Assembly (NCBI RefSeq): GCF_900302485.1 | Contig: NZ_OMOI01000001.1 | Span: 2,046,001-2,110,000 of the forward strand | Source: Aliiroseovarius pelagivivens | GTDB taxonomy: Bacteria; Pseudomonadota; Alphaproteobacteria; Rhodobacterales; Rhodobacteraceae | DNA: 64,000 nucleotides | Reading direction: 5' to 3' | Shown: one piece after another, positions 26,533-35,311 of the stretch | Layout of the letters: each line of letters begins with the position of its first letter | Numbering within the stretch: the first letter of the stretch is position 1 | Notes under the pieces: generated by a model | What the model was told of the DNA's origin: nothing | Database searches by the model: none | The model's input: the letters and a program-made list of their open reading frames with translations, nothing else | Program-made: the position numbers and the translations under genes

Positions 26533-27798
26533 ATGGATTCGATTGTAGTGACCGGCGGCAGCGAACTTCGCGGCGAAATTCCAATTGCAGGAGCGAAAAA
26601 CGCCTGCCTGACACTGATGCCCGCGACGATTCTGTCGGAGGAGCCTCTGACCCTGACCAATGCCCCGCGCCTGTCCGACATCAAGACGATGACACAGCTT
26701 CTGGAAAGCCTTGGGGCCGAGGCCGCGTCGATGCAGGACGGTCAGGTTCTAACCCTATCCAGCCACGACCTTGATAATCACGTGGCAGACTATGACATCG
26801 TGCGCAAAATGCGCGCCTCGAACCTTGTGCTGGGGCCGATGCTGGCACGCCTTGGTCATGCGGTTGTGTCTCTGCCCGGCGGTTGCGCCATTGGCGCACG
26901 CCCTATGGACCTGCACATCTTTGGGCTGGAAAAGCTGGGCGCCGAGATCGAGCTGAAAGACGGCTATCTGCACGCCAAGGCCCCGCGTGGCCTGAAAGGC
27001 GCCGAGATCGATCTAGCCTTTGCATCCGTCGGCGCGACCGAGAACATTCTGATGGCCTCGACCCTGGCGAAAGGCACCACCGTTATCCGTAACGCAGCGC
27101 GCGAGCCGGAAATTGTCGACTTGGCTGATTGCCTGCGCAAGATGGGTGCCCAGATCGAAGGCGACGGCACATCGGAAATCGTCATTCAGGGCGTCGATCG
27201 CCTGCACGGCGCGACTCACCCCGTCGTCACCGACCGGATTGAACTTGGCACCTATATGCTGGCCCCGGCCATCGCGGGCGGCGAAGTCGAATGTCTGGGC
27301 GGGAAGATCTCGCTGGTGGAAAGCTTCTGCGAGAAACTGGATGCCGCTGGCATTCATGTGGAAGAGACCGACAAGGGTCTGAAGGTTGCACGCCGTAATG
27401 GCCGCGTGTCCGCCGTAGATGTCACGACCGAACCCTTCCCCGGCTTCCCGACCGATCTGCAGGCGCAGATGATGGCAATGCTGTGTACGGCCGAGGGCAC
27501 TTCGACCCTGCACGAGACGATCTTTGAAAACCGCTTCATGCACGCGCCTGAACTGATGCGGATGGGCGCGAACATCGAGGTGCACGGCGGCACGGCCACG
27601 GTACATGGTGTTGAGAAGCTGAAAGGTGCGCCTGTGATGGCCACCGACCTGCGCGCCTCGGTCTCGCTGATCCTCGCGGGTCTTGCGGCCGAAGGTGAAA
27701 CCGTGGTGAACCGCGTCTATCACCTTGACCGTGGGTACGAGAAAGTTGTGCGTAAGTTGTCCTCGATTGGGGCCAAGATCGAGCGCGTGAAGGAGTGA
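26533..27798 (+). CDS. murA: UDP-N-acetylglucosamine 1-carboxyvinyltransferase
   Basis: 421 aa; transfers enolpyruvate from PEP to UDP-GlcNAc, the first committed step of peptidoglycan synthesis, in the cytosol. EPSP-synthase fold with AGAKNACL near the N-terminus and the active-site loop [13 protein letters not shown], where C118 is the fosfomycin-reactive Cys. Length is standard (E. coli 419). Confidence 0.98.
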   Translation: MDSIVVTGGSELRGEIPIAGAKNACLTLMPATILSEEPLTLTNAPRLSDIKTMTQLLESLGAEAASMQDGQVLTLSSHDLDNHVADYDIVRKMRASNLVLGPMLARLGHAVVSLPGGCAIGARPMDLHIFGLEKLGAEIELKDGYLHAKAPRGLKGAEIDLAFASVGATENILMASTLAKGTTVIRNAAREPEIVDLADCLRKMGAQIEGDGTSEIVIQGVDRLHGATHPVVTDRIELGTYMLAPAIAGGEVECLGGKISLVESFCEKLDAAGIHVEETDKGLKVARRNGRVSAVDVTTEPFPGFPTDLQAQMMAMLCTAEGTSTLHETIFENRFMHAPELMRMGANIEVHGGTATVHGVEKLKGAPVMATDLRASVSLILAGLAAEGETVVNRVYHLDRGYEKVVRKLSSIGAKIERVKE

Positions 27799-27803
27799 CC
27801 GAC

Positions 27804-28286
27804 ATGCAAGATGCCCGATTTGAAGATGGCAGCGAACGCCCGCTGAAACTGGTCGCATTGGACACCGATGACCTGAAGGTTCTGTCGGCGTTGGCACAAG
27901 ACGCGGTGTTTCCAGCGTCCGAAATTTCTTGGTCGCCAACGCAGCGGCGCTTTGCGTTGCTGATCAACCGCTTCCGTTGGGAAGATAAGCCTGCCGCCGA
28001 GGCCCGGGGTCGCCCGATGGAACGCGTGCAGTCAGTGCTGTCCGTCTCGGATGTTCTAAAAGTGCAAAGTCAGGGGATTGCGAAGGGGGACAAGGACATG
28101 ATCTTGTCGCTTTTGTCCCTGTCCTTTACCCCCGGGGATGACGGAATGGGCCGGATCGAGCTGGTTCTGGCGGGCGATGGAGCCATCGCTTTGGACGTCG
28201 AGACGCTTGATGTGACGCTGCAAGATGTCACACGCCCCTATCTAGCGCCCTCAAAACATGCCCCCAAACATGACCTGTCCAAGTAA
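27804..28286 (+). CDS. DUF2948 family protein
   Basis: 160 aa conserved alphaproteobacterial protein of unknown function (DUF2948), recognised from the stretches LKLVALDTDDLKVLSALAQD and RRFALLINRFRWE and from its fixed place between murA and hisD. ATG at 27804 is preferred: AAGGAG lies about 8 nt upstream. A GTG at 27795 overlaps the murA stop and is the alternative. Confidence 0.9.
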   Translation: MQDARFEDGSERPLKLVALDTDDLKVLSALAQDAVFPASEISWSPTQRRFALLINRFRWEDKPAAEARGRPMERVQSVLSVSDVLKVQSQGIAKGDKDMILSLLSLSFTPGDDGMGRIELVLAGDGAIALDVETLDVTLQDVTRPYLAPSKHAPKHDLSK

Positions 28287-28351
28287 TCTGCGCCCAAGCG
28301 CAGCTTGAAGCCATGCCGCGCCGCAGCTAAAACGGCGCAAAGGAGAGCGCC

Positions 28352-29653
28352 ATGCCCCAGTTTCTGAACAGCACATCCGCCGATTTCGAGGCCCGTTTCA
28401 CCGAGCTTCTGTCGATGAAGCGCGAAGACAGCCCGGATGTGGATGCCGCAGTGGCCGAGATTATCGCAGATGTGCGTGCGCGAGGGGATCAGGCGGTGAT
28501 CGACCTGACCTCGAAATTCGATCGCATGGACCTGACCCCGGCCACGTTGCGGTTTTCGGAGGCCGAGATTGAAGCGGAATGCGCCAAGGTCTCGGATGCG
28601 GATCGCGCAGCGCTGGAATTGGCCGCAGATCGCATTCGCGCCTATCACTCGCGCCAGATGCCCGAGGATCAGCGCTGGACGGACGAAAGCGGTGCCGATC
28701 TGGGTTGGCGTTGGAGCGCCGTGTCTGCCGCGGGCCTCTATGTGCCGGGTGGACTGGCCAGCTATCCGTCTTCTGTTCTGATGAACGCGATCCCTGCGAA
28801 GGTTGCAGGCGTTGAGCGTCTGGCCATCACCGTGCCCACGCCGGGCGGGATCGCGAATCCCCTGGTTCTGCTGGCTGCGCGCATCGCAGGCGTGGACGAA
28901 ATCTATCGTATTGGCGGGGCACAAGCGGTGGCCGCACTGGCCTATGGCACCGATACAATCGTGCCCGTCGACAAAATCACCGGTCCGGGCAACGCCTTTG
29001 TGGCGGCTGCGAAACGCCGGGTCTTCGGCAAAGTGGGCATCGACATGATCGCTGGCCCATCCGAAATTCTGGTTATCGCGGACGCAGACAATGAGCCGGA
29101 TTGGCTGGCCTTGGATTTGATGAGCCAAGCCGAACACGATGAAAGCGCCCAATCGATCCTGATCACCACCGACGAGGCGTTCGGCCATAAAGTGGCCGAT
29201 GCCGTCACCGCGCGCCTTGAAACTTTGGAGCGTCGCGACATCGCAGGCGCCAGCTGGCGCGATTATGGTGCGATCATCACCGTGCGTGATCTGGACGAGG
29301 CTGCCACCCTGTCGAATCGCATCGCACCCGAGCACCTTGAGCTGTGCGTGGCTGACCCCGAAGCCCTGTCCGACAAATGCGTCCACGCAGGCGCGATCTT
29401 CCTTGGACAGTTCACCCCCGAAGCCATCGGCGATTATGTCGGCGGCCCGAACCACGTGCTTCCGACCGCGCGGTCGGCCCGCTTTAGCTCGGGATTGTCG
29501 GTGATGGATTTCCTGAAACGCACCACGCTGGCGCGTATGACGCCCGGCGCGCTGGCCGCCATCGGCCCCGCCGCTGAAACCCTTGCCATTTCCGAAAGTC
29601 TTGAAGCCCACGGCCTGTCCGTGCGCGCAAGACTTGACGCCCTTAACGATTGA
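28352..29653 (+). CDS. hisD: Histidinol dehydrogenase
   Basis: 433 aa; oxidises L-histidinol to histidine in two NAD+-dependent, Zn-assisted steps. Family segments: YVPGGLASYPSSVLMNAIPA, AQAVAALAYGT, KITGPGNAFVA, the Zn/active-site region SQAEHDESAQ, and GPNHVLPT with the catalytic His near the C-terminus. It is followed 16 bp later by the UPF0262 gene, an arrangement usual in Rhodobacterales. Confidence 0.98.
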   Translation: MPQFLNSTSADFEARFTELLSMKREDSPDVDAAVAEIIADVRARGDQAVIDLTSKFDRMDLTPATLRFSEAEIEAECAKVSDADRAALELAADRIRAYHSRQMPEDQRWTDESGADLGWRWSAVSAAGLYVPGGLASYPSSVLMNAIPAKVAGVERLAITVPTPGGIANPLVLLAARIAGVDEIYRIGGAQAVAALAYGTDTIVPVDKITGPGNAFVAAAKRRVFGKVGIDMIAGPSEILVIADADNEPDWLALDLMSQAEHDESAQSILITTDEAFGHKVADAVTARLETLERRDIAGASWRDYGAIITVRDLDEAATLSNRIAPEHLELCVADPEALSDKCVHAGAIFLGQFTPEAIGDYVGGPNHVLPTARSARFSSGLSVMDFLKRTTLARMTPGALAAIGPAAETLAISESLEAHGLSVRARLDALND

Positions 29654-29669
29654 CCCTCAGATAGTGCCA

Positions 29670-30152
29670 ATGACAACGAACCACATCACCCATATCGAGA
29701 TTGACGACACCGGCCTTGCCGCCCCCACGCCCGAAATCGAGCAGGAGCGCAAGGTCGCCATCTTTGATCTTTTGGAAGACAACAGCTTTGATCTGGCCCC
29801 GCGTGGCGATCAGCCTGTTCCGGACGGCCCCTATCATCTGGGGCTGGCAATCCGTGAAAAACGTCTGGTGGTCGACGCCAAGACTGAAGCAGGCGAACCG
29901 GCGGGCGAGTTTCACCTGTCGCTAGGACCGTTTCGTCAGGTTGTGAAAGACTATTTCGCCATCTGCGAAAGCTATTTCGATGCGGTGAAGAAACTGCCCC
30001 CCAGCCAGATCGAGGCAATCGACATGGCACGCCGCGGCATTCACAACGAAGGCGCGCGCGTGCTGCAGGAACGTCTTGAGGGCAAAGCCGACATCGACAT
30101 CGATACGGCCCGCCGCCTATTTACCCTGATCTGCGTGTTGCACTGGGGGTGA
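29670..30152 (+). CDS. UPF0262 family protein
   Basis: 160 aa conserved alphaproteobacterial protein of unknown function, recognised by ERKVAIFDLLEDNSF, YHLGLAIREKRLV and DMARRGIHNEGA. The start at 29670 (MTTNHITHIE) lies just after hisD; the longer frame overlaps hisD. Its stop overlaps the next GTG by 4 bp, so it is coupled to the phosphatase gene. Confidence 0.92.
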   Translation: MTTNHITHIEIDDTGLAAPTPEIEQERKVAIFDLLEDNSFDLAPRGDQPVPDGPYHLGLAIREKRLVVDAKTEAGEPAGEFHLSLGPFRQVVKDYFAICESYFDAVKKLPPSQIEAIDMARRGIHNEGARVLQERLEGKADIDIDTARRLFTLICVLHWG

Positions 30153-30625
30153 GCTTGAGCGCTGATCGTCCCCAATCCGTGCTGTTCTGCTGCGACCACA
30201 ATTCGGTCCGGTCACCTATGGCAGAAGGGATGATGAAGTCGTTCTATGGGCACGACATCTATGTGCAATCCGCCGGCGTTCATAGCGAACTGGACATTGA
30301 CGGGTTCTCGATCGCCGTTTGCGACGAGTTGGGGATAGAGCTATCGGGTCACCGGGTGCGTAGTTTCGACCAGATGGAAGAATGGGGGGATGATCTCTCG
30401 AGCTTCGATTTGATCATTGCGCTGTCTCCAGCCAGCCAAAGGCGCGCGTTAGAGCTGACACGAGTGTTCCATCTGGATGTTGAATATTGGCCGATCCTGG
30501 ATCCAACAGGACTTGGCACACGGCGGGATGAAAAGCTGGCCAGCTACCGACAAGCGCGGGATCAGATTCGGGACAGGATCATCCAACGATTTGGGGCGCC
30601 AACGCGGGATGCCACCCCGGCGTGA
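30149..30625 (+). CDS. Low-molecular-weight protein-tyrosine-phosphatase-like protein
   Basis: 158 aa LMW-PTP/arsenate-reductase fold. The P-loop is C15-x5-R21 in CCDHNSVRSP, where ordinary enzymes have C-x-G-N-x-C-R; the Asp-Pro general-acid motif is in WPILDPTG. The His/Asn-rich P-loop is typical of the alphaproteobacterial version next to infA. Substrate unknown. GTG start with a 4-bp overlap to the UPF0262 gene; a TTG at 30155 is possible. Confidence 0.88.
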   Translation: MSLSADRPQSVLFCCDHNSVRSPMAEGMMKSFYGHDIYVQSAGVHSELDIDGFSIAVCDELGIELSGHRVRSFDQMEEWGDDLSSFDLIIALSPASQRRALELTRVFHLDVEYWPILDPTGLGTRRDEKLASYRQARDQIRDRIIQRFGAPTRDATPA

Positions 30626-30747
30626 AGCTGCCACTCCACTGTACAGGCAGCAATTCTTGCTTCTCTGCCGAATTCCCTTGAAAACCGGGAAGTTTCACCC
30701 CATTTAGTAGGCGCCCACGATAGGTGGGTAAAAACACAGGAGTGAAC

Positions 30748-30966
30748 ATGGCCAAGGAAGAACTGCTCGAATTTCCCGGTGTCGTTAAGGAACTCCTGCC
30801 GAACGCGACATTTCTGGTCGAGCTGGAAAACGGCCATAAGATCATCGCTCATACGGCAGGTAAGATGCGTAAGAACCGCATCCGCGTTCTGGCTGGCGAC
30901 AAGGTGCAGGTCGAAATGACCCCCTATGATCTGACCAAAGGTCGGATCAACTATCGCTTCAAGTAA
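30748..30966 (+). CDS. infA: Translation initiation factor IF-1
   Basis: 72 aa S1/OB-fold protein that occupies the ribosomal A site during initiation. The sequence is near-canonical ([13 protein letters not shown], then [17 protein letters not shown]). The start at 30748 has AGGAG about 5 nt upstream; an in-frame start at 30724 is non-canonical. Confidence 0.99.
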   Translation: MAKEELLEFPGVVKELLPNATFLVELENGHKIIAHTAGKMRKNRIRVLAGDKVQVEMTPYDLTKGRINYRFK

Positions 30967-30978
30967 GCGCTATCGCGC

Positions 30979-31566
30979 ATGACGCGTCCCAAACTGATTC
31001 TGGGCTCTGGAAGCCCAAGACGGGCCGAGTTGCTAGGGCAACTCGGCCTTGTTGCTGACGATATCCGCCCACCGGATGTGGATGAGACGCCCAAGAAGGG
31101 CGAGTTGCCGCTGGTTTATTGCCGACGGATTGCTGCGGCCAAAGCTGCCGCGATGACCGTGGCCGCGGACGAGATCGTCCTGTGCGCCGACACCACCGTC
31201 GCCCTTGGCCGCCGCATCATGGGCAAGCCCGAAGACGCCGCACAAGCCGCCGAATTCCTGATGTCCCTATCTGGGCGGCGTCACCGCGTCATCACCTCGG
31301 TCGTGGTGCGCAACGCCACGAACACATGGGCGCGCGATGTGGTAACCGATGTTAAAATGAAGCGCCTGTCCAATGAAGAACTGAATGGCTATCTGGCCAC
31401 GGACGACTGGCAGGGTAAGGCAGGTGGCTATGCCATCCAGGGCCCAGCAGGTGCATTCATCCCATGGATTCAGGGCAGCTATACCGCCGTCGTTGGCCTG
31501 CCCGTGGCCGAAACAGCCGGGCTGCTTAAGGCCGCCGGCTTCCCCCTATACGGAGAGCAGCCATGA
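30979..31566 (+). CDS. maf: Maf-family nucleotide pyrophosphatase
   Basis: 195 aa; hydrolyses dTTP/UTP or modified nucleotides to monophosphates. N-terminal [11 protein letters not shown] motif, ADTTVAL, and [20 protein letters not shown] near residue 155. Situated 12 bp after infA and overlapping the RNase gene by 4 bp. Confidence 0.96.
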   Translation: MTRPKLILGSGSPRRAELLGQLGLVADDIRPPDVDETPKKGELPLVYCRRIAAAKAAAMTVAADEIVLCADTTVALGRRIMGKPEDAAQAAEFLMSLSGRRHRVITSVVVRNATNTWARDVVTDVKMKRLSNEELNGYLATDDWQGKAGGYAIQGPAGAFIPWIQGSYTAVVGLPVAETAGLLKAAGFPLYGEQP

Positions 31567-32600
31567 AGGGCAGCACTATCGCGCTTGATACCTATAAGGG
31601 CCGCATGGCCGCGGCTCAGATCGTGGACGGAAAGCTGACCGATCTGCTGATCGAACCGCCCGAGGGCGTCGTGCTGCCTGGGGCCATTTTCCGCGCCATT
31701 TGCGACCGCCCACTGAAAGGCCAAGGCGGCATGATGTTGCGCCTGCCCGAAGGTCAGTCTGGCTTTTTGCGGCTCGGCAAAGGTCTGAAACCGGGCGAAC
31801 GTATTCTGGTGCAGGTCACCGGGTTTGGCGAAGACGGCAAGGCCGTTCCCGTTACCCAGAAAGTGCTCTTCAAAAGCCGCTATGCCATCGTCACCCCCGG
31901 CGCGCCCGGCATCAATGTCAGCCGTGCGATTCGCGATGACGAGGTGCGCGTGCGCCTGTTGGAAATCGCGCACGAGGTGATGGGAGACGCCGAAGAAGGC
32001 CTGATCATCCGTTCGGTCGCGGAAAATGGGTCGGACGATGATATTGCCGCCGATATCGCCGCCATGCTCGACCTCAGCCGCGCAGTGTTGGCAGATCAGG
32101 ACGGCGACGCCGAGCTTTTGGTCGACGGCCCCGATCCGCATGAGCTTGCTTGGCGCGAGTGGTCCGAACCAGATCTGCTGGACGACCGTGAAGATGCGTT
32201 CGAGCGTCACAACGTGCATGAAATGATCGACGCCGCACGAGGCGCGTTTGAGCGCCTTTCAGGCGGCGCTTCGATGTTCATTGAGCCGACCCGCGCGCTG
32301 ATCGCCGTGGACGTCAATACCGGCGGAGACACCAGCCCAGCGGCGGGCCTGAAGGCCAATATCGCGGTTGCCCGCGCCTTGCCCGCCGCGCTGAGATGCC
32401 GAGGACTGGGCGGACAGATCGTCATTGATTTCGCCCCCTGCCCCAAGAAAGACCGCCGCCAGTTAGAGCAGGTTTTGCGCGCCGCCTTAAAGGCCGAGGG
32501 CATCGAAACCGCAATGGTGGGCTGGACACAGCTGGGCCTGTTCGAACTGCAACGCAAACGCGAACGCCTGCCCCTGTCGCGCTGTCTCGAGGACCGCTAA
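31563..32600 (+). CDS. rng: Ribonuclease E/G family protein
   Basis: 345 aa, much shorter than E. coli RNase G (489) or E. An S1-like part lies at about 40-110; the DNase I-like catalytic part contains the metal Asp motifs IAVDVNTGG and [14 protein letters not shown]. It ends soon after, without the CPxCxG Zn-link or small domain, so tetramer formation may differ. It overlaps maf (4 bp) and yacG (1 bp). Role in rRNA or mRNA processing is inferred from the family. Confidence 0.9.
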   Translation: MKGSTIALDTYKGRMAAAQIVDGKLTDLLIEPPEGVVLPGAIFRAICDRPLKGQGGMMLRLPEGQSGFLRLGKGLKPGERILVQVTGFGEDGKAVPVTQKVLFKSRYAIVTPGAPGINVSRAIRDDEVRVRLLEIAHEVMGDAEEGLIIRSVAENGSDDDIAADIAAMLDLSRAVLADQDGDAELLVDGPDPHELAWREWSEPDLLDDREDAFERHNVHEMIDAARGAFERLSGGASMFIEPTRALIAVDVNTGGDTSPAAGLKANIAVARALPAALRCRGLGGQIVIDFAPCPKKDRRQLEQVLRAALKAEGIETAMVGWTQLGLFELQRKRERLPLSRCLEDR

Positions 32601-32794
32601 TGGCTTGTCCAATCTGCAAAAAAGACACCGACCCCAAATACCGTCCGTTCTGCTCGCGCCGCTGCGCAGATGTGGATCTGGGCCGCTGGCTGAACGGCTC
32701 TTACGCTGTCCCTGCAGACAGCCCCGAGGACCTGGACGAAGCTGCCGATGCGATGTCTCAGGCCCTTTCACACGAAACTTTCAAGCCGCACTGA
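32600..32794 (+). CDS. yacG: DNA gyrase inhibitor YacG
   Basis: 64 aa zinc protein: CPIC near the N-terminus and CSRRC about 14 residues later form the four-Cys site; the family binds GyrB and inhibits gyrase in E. coli. It shares one base with the RNase stop. The run ends here, 90 bp before tRNA-Phe. Confidence 0.95.
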   Translation: MACPICKKDTDPKYRPFCSRRCADVDLGRWLNGSYAVPADSPEDLDEAADAMSQALSHETFKPH

Positions 32795-32884
32795 AAAACC
32801 TTCGAAAAACCACCTTTTCCCTCTGGACACCGCCGCACCCCGCGTCTAAAACCCGCCCACCCGAACGATGAAACGTTCACCCGT

Positions 32885-32959
32885 GCCCGGGTAGCTCAGG
32901 GGTAGAGCAGTGGATTGAAAATCCTCGTGTCGGTGGTTCGATTCCGCCCCCGGGCACCA
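32885..32959 (+). tRNA. tRNA-Phe (GAA)
   Basis: 75 nt with encoded CCA: acceptor GCCCGGG/CCCGGGC, D-arm GCTCAGGGGTAGAGC, anticodon loop TTGAAAA (GAA), T-stem GGTGG/CCGCC. The anticodon stem GTGGA/TCCTC contains one T·T mismatch (28·42). The 3' 45 nt recur at 34089, so this gene is also an attachment site. Confidence 0.95.
32915..32959 (+). repeat. attL core: 3' half of tRNA-Phe, 45-bp direct repeat copy 1
   Basis: From the first T of the anticodon loop to CCA, identical to 34089-34133. Identity ends at both borders. Same length and same starting point in the tRNA as the tRNA-Cys island core. Confidence 0.95.
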
Positions 32960-32988
32960 TTTAAATCAAAGAGTTAGCTGGTTTTAGA

Positions 32989-33025
32989 TTTGTCTCGCAG
33001 ACACTTTGTCTCGCGTTTGTCTCAG
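32989..33025 (+). repeat. Three TTTGTCTC repeats, left end of the tRNA-Phe element
   Basis: TTTGTCTCGC at 32989-32998 and 33005-33014, and TTTGTCTCAG at 33016-33025, 30-65 bp inside the attachment core. Their position and iteration suit integrase arm-type sites (inference). Confidence 0.55.
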
Positions 33026-33144
33026 GTTCATATTTTGTTCTTTTTGGTCCTTTGCCGCAAAATGTTGTGGATTTTCTTGAAGTAGGCACAAGTGACACCT
33101 AAGTTGCGAGTGATCGAGTAATTCAGCAATTTAGGGATGAATAG

Positions 33145-33336
33145 ATGGCAAGAGATTTTGAAGTTGGCGAAGTGGTGATGCTTAAGTCAGGTGGACCGGA
33201 AATGACTGTAAAAAAAGCGGAAACCACATTTGGGGACAACGACGTACAGTGTCAGTGGTTTGGAGGCCGAAAACTTGAAAGTGGATATTTTCCACCTGCG
33301 TCTCTAGTTCTCGTGGAGGACGACAGCAATGAATAA
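33145..33336 (+). CDS. YodC/DUF2158 family small protein
   Basis: 63 aa. The pattern of an N-terminal VGEVVMLKSGGPEMTV, a central QCQWFGGRKLESGYF and a final SLVLVED matches the YodC/DUF2158 family, small all-beta proteins often found on phages and islands and of unknown function. Its stop overlaps the next start by 8 bp, suggesting an operon. Confidence 0.82.
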   Translation: MARDFEVGEVVMLKSGGPEMTVKKAETTFGDNDVQCQWFGGRKLESGYFPPASLVLVEDDSNE

Positions 33337-33604
33337 CAGCCAACCTACAACAGATGACGTCGCAGAGTGGATGCAGCAGCAATCTCTCTCAGGTGAGTTA
33401 TACCAAGATGATGCTGTCTGGACGATAATGAAGAAGTTTGGGAAGCAATTTACCTACGACAATGCCAACGGAAACCCGGCAATCGACAAGAAGGTACTGG
33501 ACAAGTTTAAGAAGATTAGCGGCGATGATATTGTTTGGTCACGTAGTGGGCGACTTTGGAGAAAGCGAACGGCCAGGGATGAACCTGGCCGGATGCAAGA
33601 ATAG
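33329..33604 (+). CDS. Small protein resembling DUF6953
   Basis: 91 aa. The layout VAEWM, GELYQDDAVWTIMKKFG, then NGNPAIDKKVLDKF and a terminal VWSRSGRLWRKR resembles a widespread small uncharacterised family (DUF6953 from memory). It looks like a winged-helix-type fold but function is unknown. It overlaps the YodC-like gene by 8 bp. Confidence 0.65.
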   Translation: MNNSQPTTDDVAEWMQQQSLSGELYQDDAVWTIMKKFGKQFTYDNANGNPAIDKKVLDKFKKISGDDIVWSRSGRLWRKRTARDEPGRMQE

Positions 33605-33616
33605 TTTTCGGATTGC

Positions 33617-33871
33617 CTAATCGGCAAGAGTGAAGTCGACATAGAACTCTTGGTCGACCACAAACTTTCCAAACAAGTTGGGGTTACGAATATCAATCTC
33701 GAATGACGCAGACGGGGACCACTTGGCATAAGTGTTGTTCTCGTCGTCGCCAGTCTCGTCGTAACCCTCACTTTTGGAGACTGCCGTCATTTTCAGAATC
33801 TCACCCATTATCTCTTCATCTGACCCTTTTTGTTCTTCCACAGAAAGGACACGCATTTTTGCTCGCATCAT
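33617..33871 (-). CDS. Small phage-like protein of unknown function
   Basis: 84 aa, starting MMRAKMRVLSVEEQ. The end (SASFEIDIRNPNLFGKFVVD and FYVDFTLAD) looks like a beta-rich small protein seen in phages and islands (memory, not searched). No good Shine-Dalgarno is visible; 33868 or the GTG at 33910 are alternative starts. It converges on the previous gene with 12 bp between. Confidence 0.55.
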   Translation of the reverse strand: MMRAKMRVLSVEEQKGSDEEIMGEILKMTAVSKSEGYDETGDDENNTYAKWSPSASFEIDIRNPNLFGKFVVDQEFYVDFTLAD

Positions 33872-33956
33872 AAAAATTGTGGTTATTTGGTAATAGCAAC
33901 AGTCTACCACGGCTGGCTGTATCGAGCTAACTTAGGTCGTGGATTTTGACTCATTG

Positions 33957-33989
33957 TTGTCTCAAGAATGTTGTTTGCTGCGAGACAAA
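33957..33989 (+). repeat. TTGTCTCA and inverted TTTGTCTCGC, right end of the tRNA-Phe element
   Basis: TTGTCTCA at 33957-33964 and GCGAGACAAA (the exact complement of the left repeat) at 33980-33989, about 100 bp inside the right core. They mirror the left-end repeats. Confidence 0.5.
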
Positions 33990-34088
33990 ATTATTTCTGA
34001 GCCTGTTCAGATGGTTATGAGTCACCGACCAGAGGATCAATTATTCTCGTGTCGGTTAAGTCTCTGAATTCTAAGACGGACAACCCGG

Positions 34089-34133
34089 TTGAAAATCCTC
34101 GTGTCGGTGGTTCGATTCCGCCCCCGGGCACCA
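34089..34133 (+). repeat. attR core: tRNA-Phe fragment, 45-bp direct repeat copy 2
   Basis: Exact copy of 32915-32959 without the tRNA 5' half, so not a working tRNA. Right border of the small element. The next 277 bp (34134-34410) hold no gene I can support. Confidence 0.95.
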
Positions 34134-34410
34134 CTTCAAACTCAATGATTTGGCTTGCTGCGACGCGGCGCATTCCAACGGCTTTGGTTGTGCTGTCGTG
34201 GAGCTGGCTAACAGGACTGCAGACCGTCAATCATCAAGCGCGAAGCTCTAGTTAAAATACACCCGGCGTCTCAGCCTGAACCGATGTTATAGAACAATCT
34301 AAGCCATCGCTCGGTTGACTAGGCTTGCCAACCTAACACTATTCAGAATCTAGTCAGGCAACAGTCTCCGCGTTTCGCCCTGCGGCGGCTCACAGCATCC
34401 GGGTCTTTAT

Positions 34411-35097
34411 ATGAAACGCTCTCGAATTAACCAAATCATGGCAGAAGCGGACGAGATGATCCGCCAGTATGGCTTCGTTTTACCGCCATTTGCCTATTGG
34501 ACGCCCGATGAATTCAAGGCCAAGCGCGAGGTCGCCAGAAACGTGATCAACGCGCGGTGCGGCTGGGACATCACCGATTACGGGGATGGAAGGTTTGACG
34601 AGATGGGACTGTTCCTGTTCACCCTGCGCAATGGACGGCTTACCGATCTGCAGCGCGGCGGAGGCATGTGCTATGCCGAGAAACTGCTGATCTCGCGGCA
34701 GGACCAGCTTAGCCCGATGCACACCCATGTCATCAAGGCCGAGGACATCATCAACCGGGGCGGTGCGACGCTGGTGATCGAGCTTTACGGCTCGGACGAT
34801 GCAGGCAATTTCGCCGAGGATCGTGGCGGCACGGTCTATTGCGACGGACTCCAGCGCGAATTCGCACCAGGAGAGAAGCTGAAGCTCGCCCCCGGTGAAA
34901 GCGTGACCCTGATGCCCGGTGATTGGCATGCCTTCTGGGGCGAAGGTGGCGACGTTCTGATCGGCGAGGTTTCGACCGTCAACGACGACGAGACCGACAA
35001 TATCTTCCGCGCGCCCATTGGCCGGTTTGCCGAGGTCGAAGAAGATGAGGTGCCCACGCATCTATTGGTCAGCGACTACAGCAAGTGGTTGGGCTGA
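34411..35097 (+). CDS. D-lyxose ketol-isomerase
   Basis: 228 aa cupin-fold sugar isomerase of the D-lyxose isomerase family (D-lyxose/D-xylulose, often D-mannose/D-fructose). Metal-binding pattern: HTHVIKAEDI (His, His, Lys and Glu region) and GDWHAFWGE (second His). N-terminal MKRSRINQIMAEA is family-typical. It lies just outside the tRNA-Phe element and beside a sugar-kinase remnant, so a small sugar-use locus once stood here. The Shine-Dalgarno is poor. Confidence 0.88.
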   Translation: MKRSRINQIMAEADEMIRQYGFVLPPFAYWTPDEFKAKREVARNVINARCGWDITDYGDGRFDEMGLFLFTLRNGRLTDLQRGGGMCYAEKLLISRQDQLSPMHTHVIKAEDIINRGGATLVIELYGSDDAGNFAEDRGGTVYCDGLQREFAPGEKLKLAPGESVTLMPGDWHAFWGEGGDVLIGEVSTVNDDETDNIFRAPIGRFAEVEEDEVPTHLLVSDYSKWLG

Positions 35098-35111
35098 CGG
35101 TTTGATAGGCT

Positions 35112-35144
35112 AATTGTTGAAACGAATCTTTGGTTTCAACAATT
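35112..35144. promoter_or_regulatory. 12-bp perfect inverted repeat after the isomerase gene
   Basis: AATTGTTGAAAC and GTTTCAACAATT flank a 9-nt spacer, 14 bp after the isomerase stop. AT-rich arms and lack of a T tract make an operator as likely as a terminator. Confidence 0.4.
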
Positions 35145-35311
35145 GGACCGTCAAAACTAGTCAGTAAATGGGATGTCATGCCGATGACGGCCGAACAACC
35201 ATAGGAAACCCGCGTTCCTTTGTTGCGGTGAAGTTTTGATCGACAGGATCCCACCCTCTACAACGGCCTTCTGAACGGCACGCAACTTAATGCTTCTTTG
35301 ACGAATACTCT

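Larger units (their letters stand above)
32915..34133 (+). mobile_element. 1.17-kb integrase-less element in tRNA-Phe
   Basis: Bounded by perfect 45-bp direct repeats of the tRNA 3' half, it contains three small genes and no recombinase. Near each end, inside the cores, are repeats of TTTGTCTCGC (three left, two right, one of them inverted). The structure is that of a non-autonomous integrative element mobilised in trans, or an island remnant after internal deletion. Codon use is more AT-rich than the housekeeping genes around it. Confidence 0.85.

Noticed and set aside
28238..29611. 457-codon minus-strand frame opposite hisD
   Set aside because: Antisense shadow of hisD; no recognisable domains.
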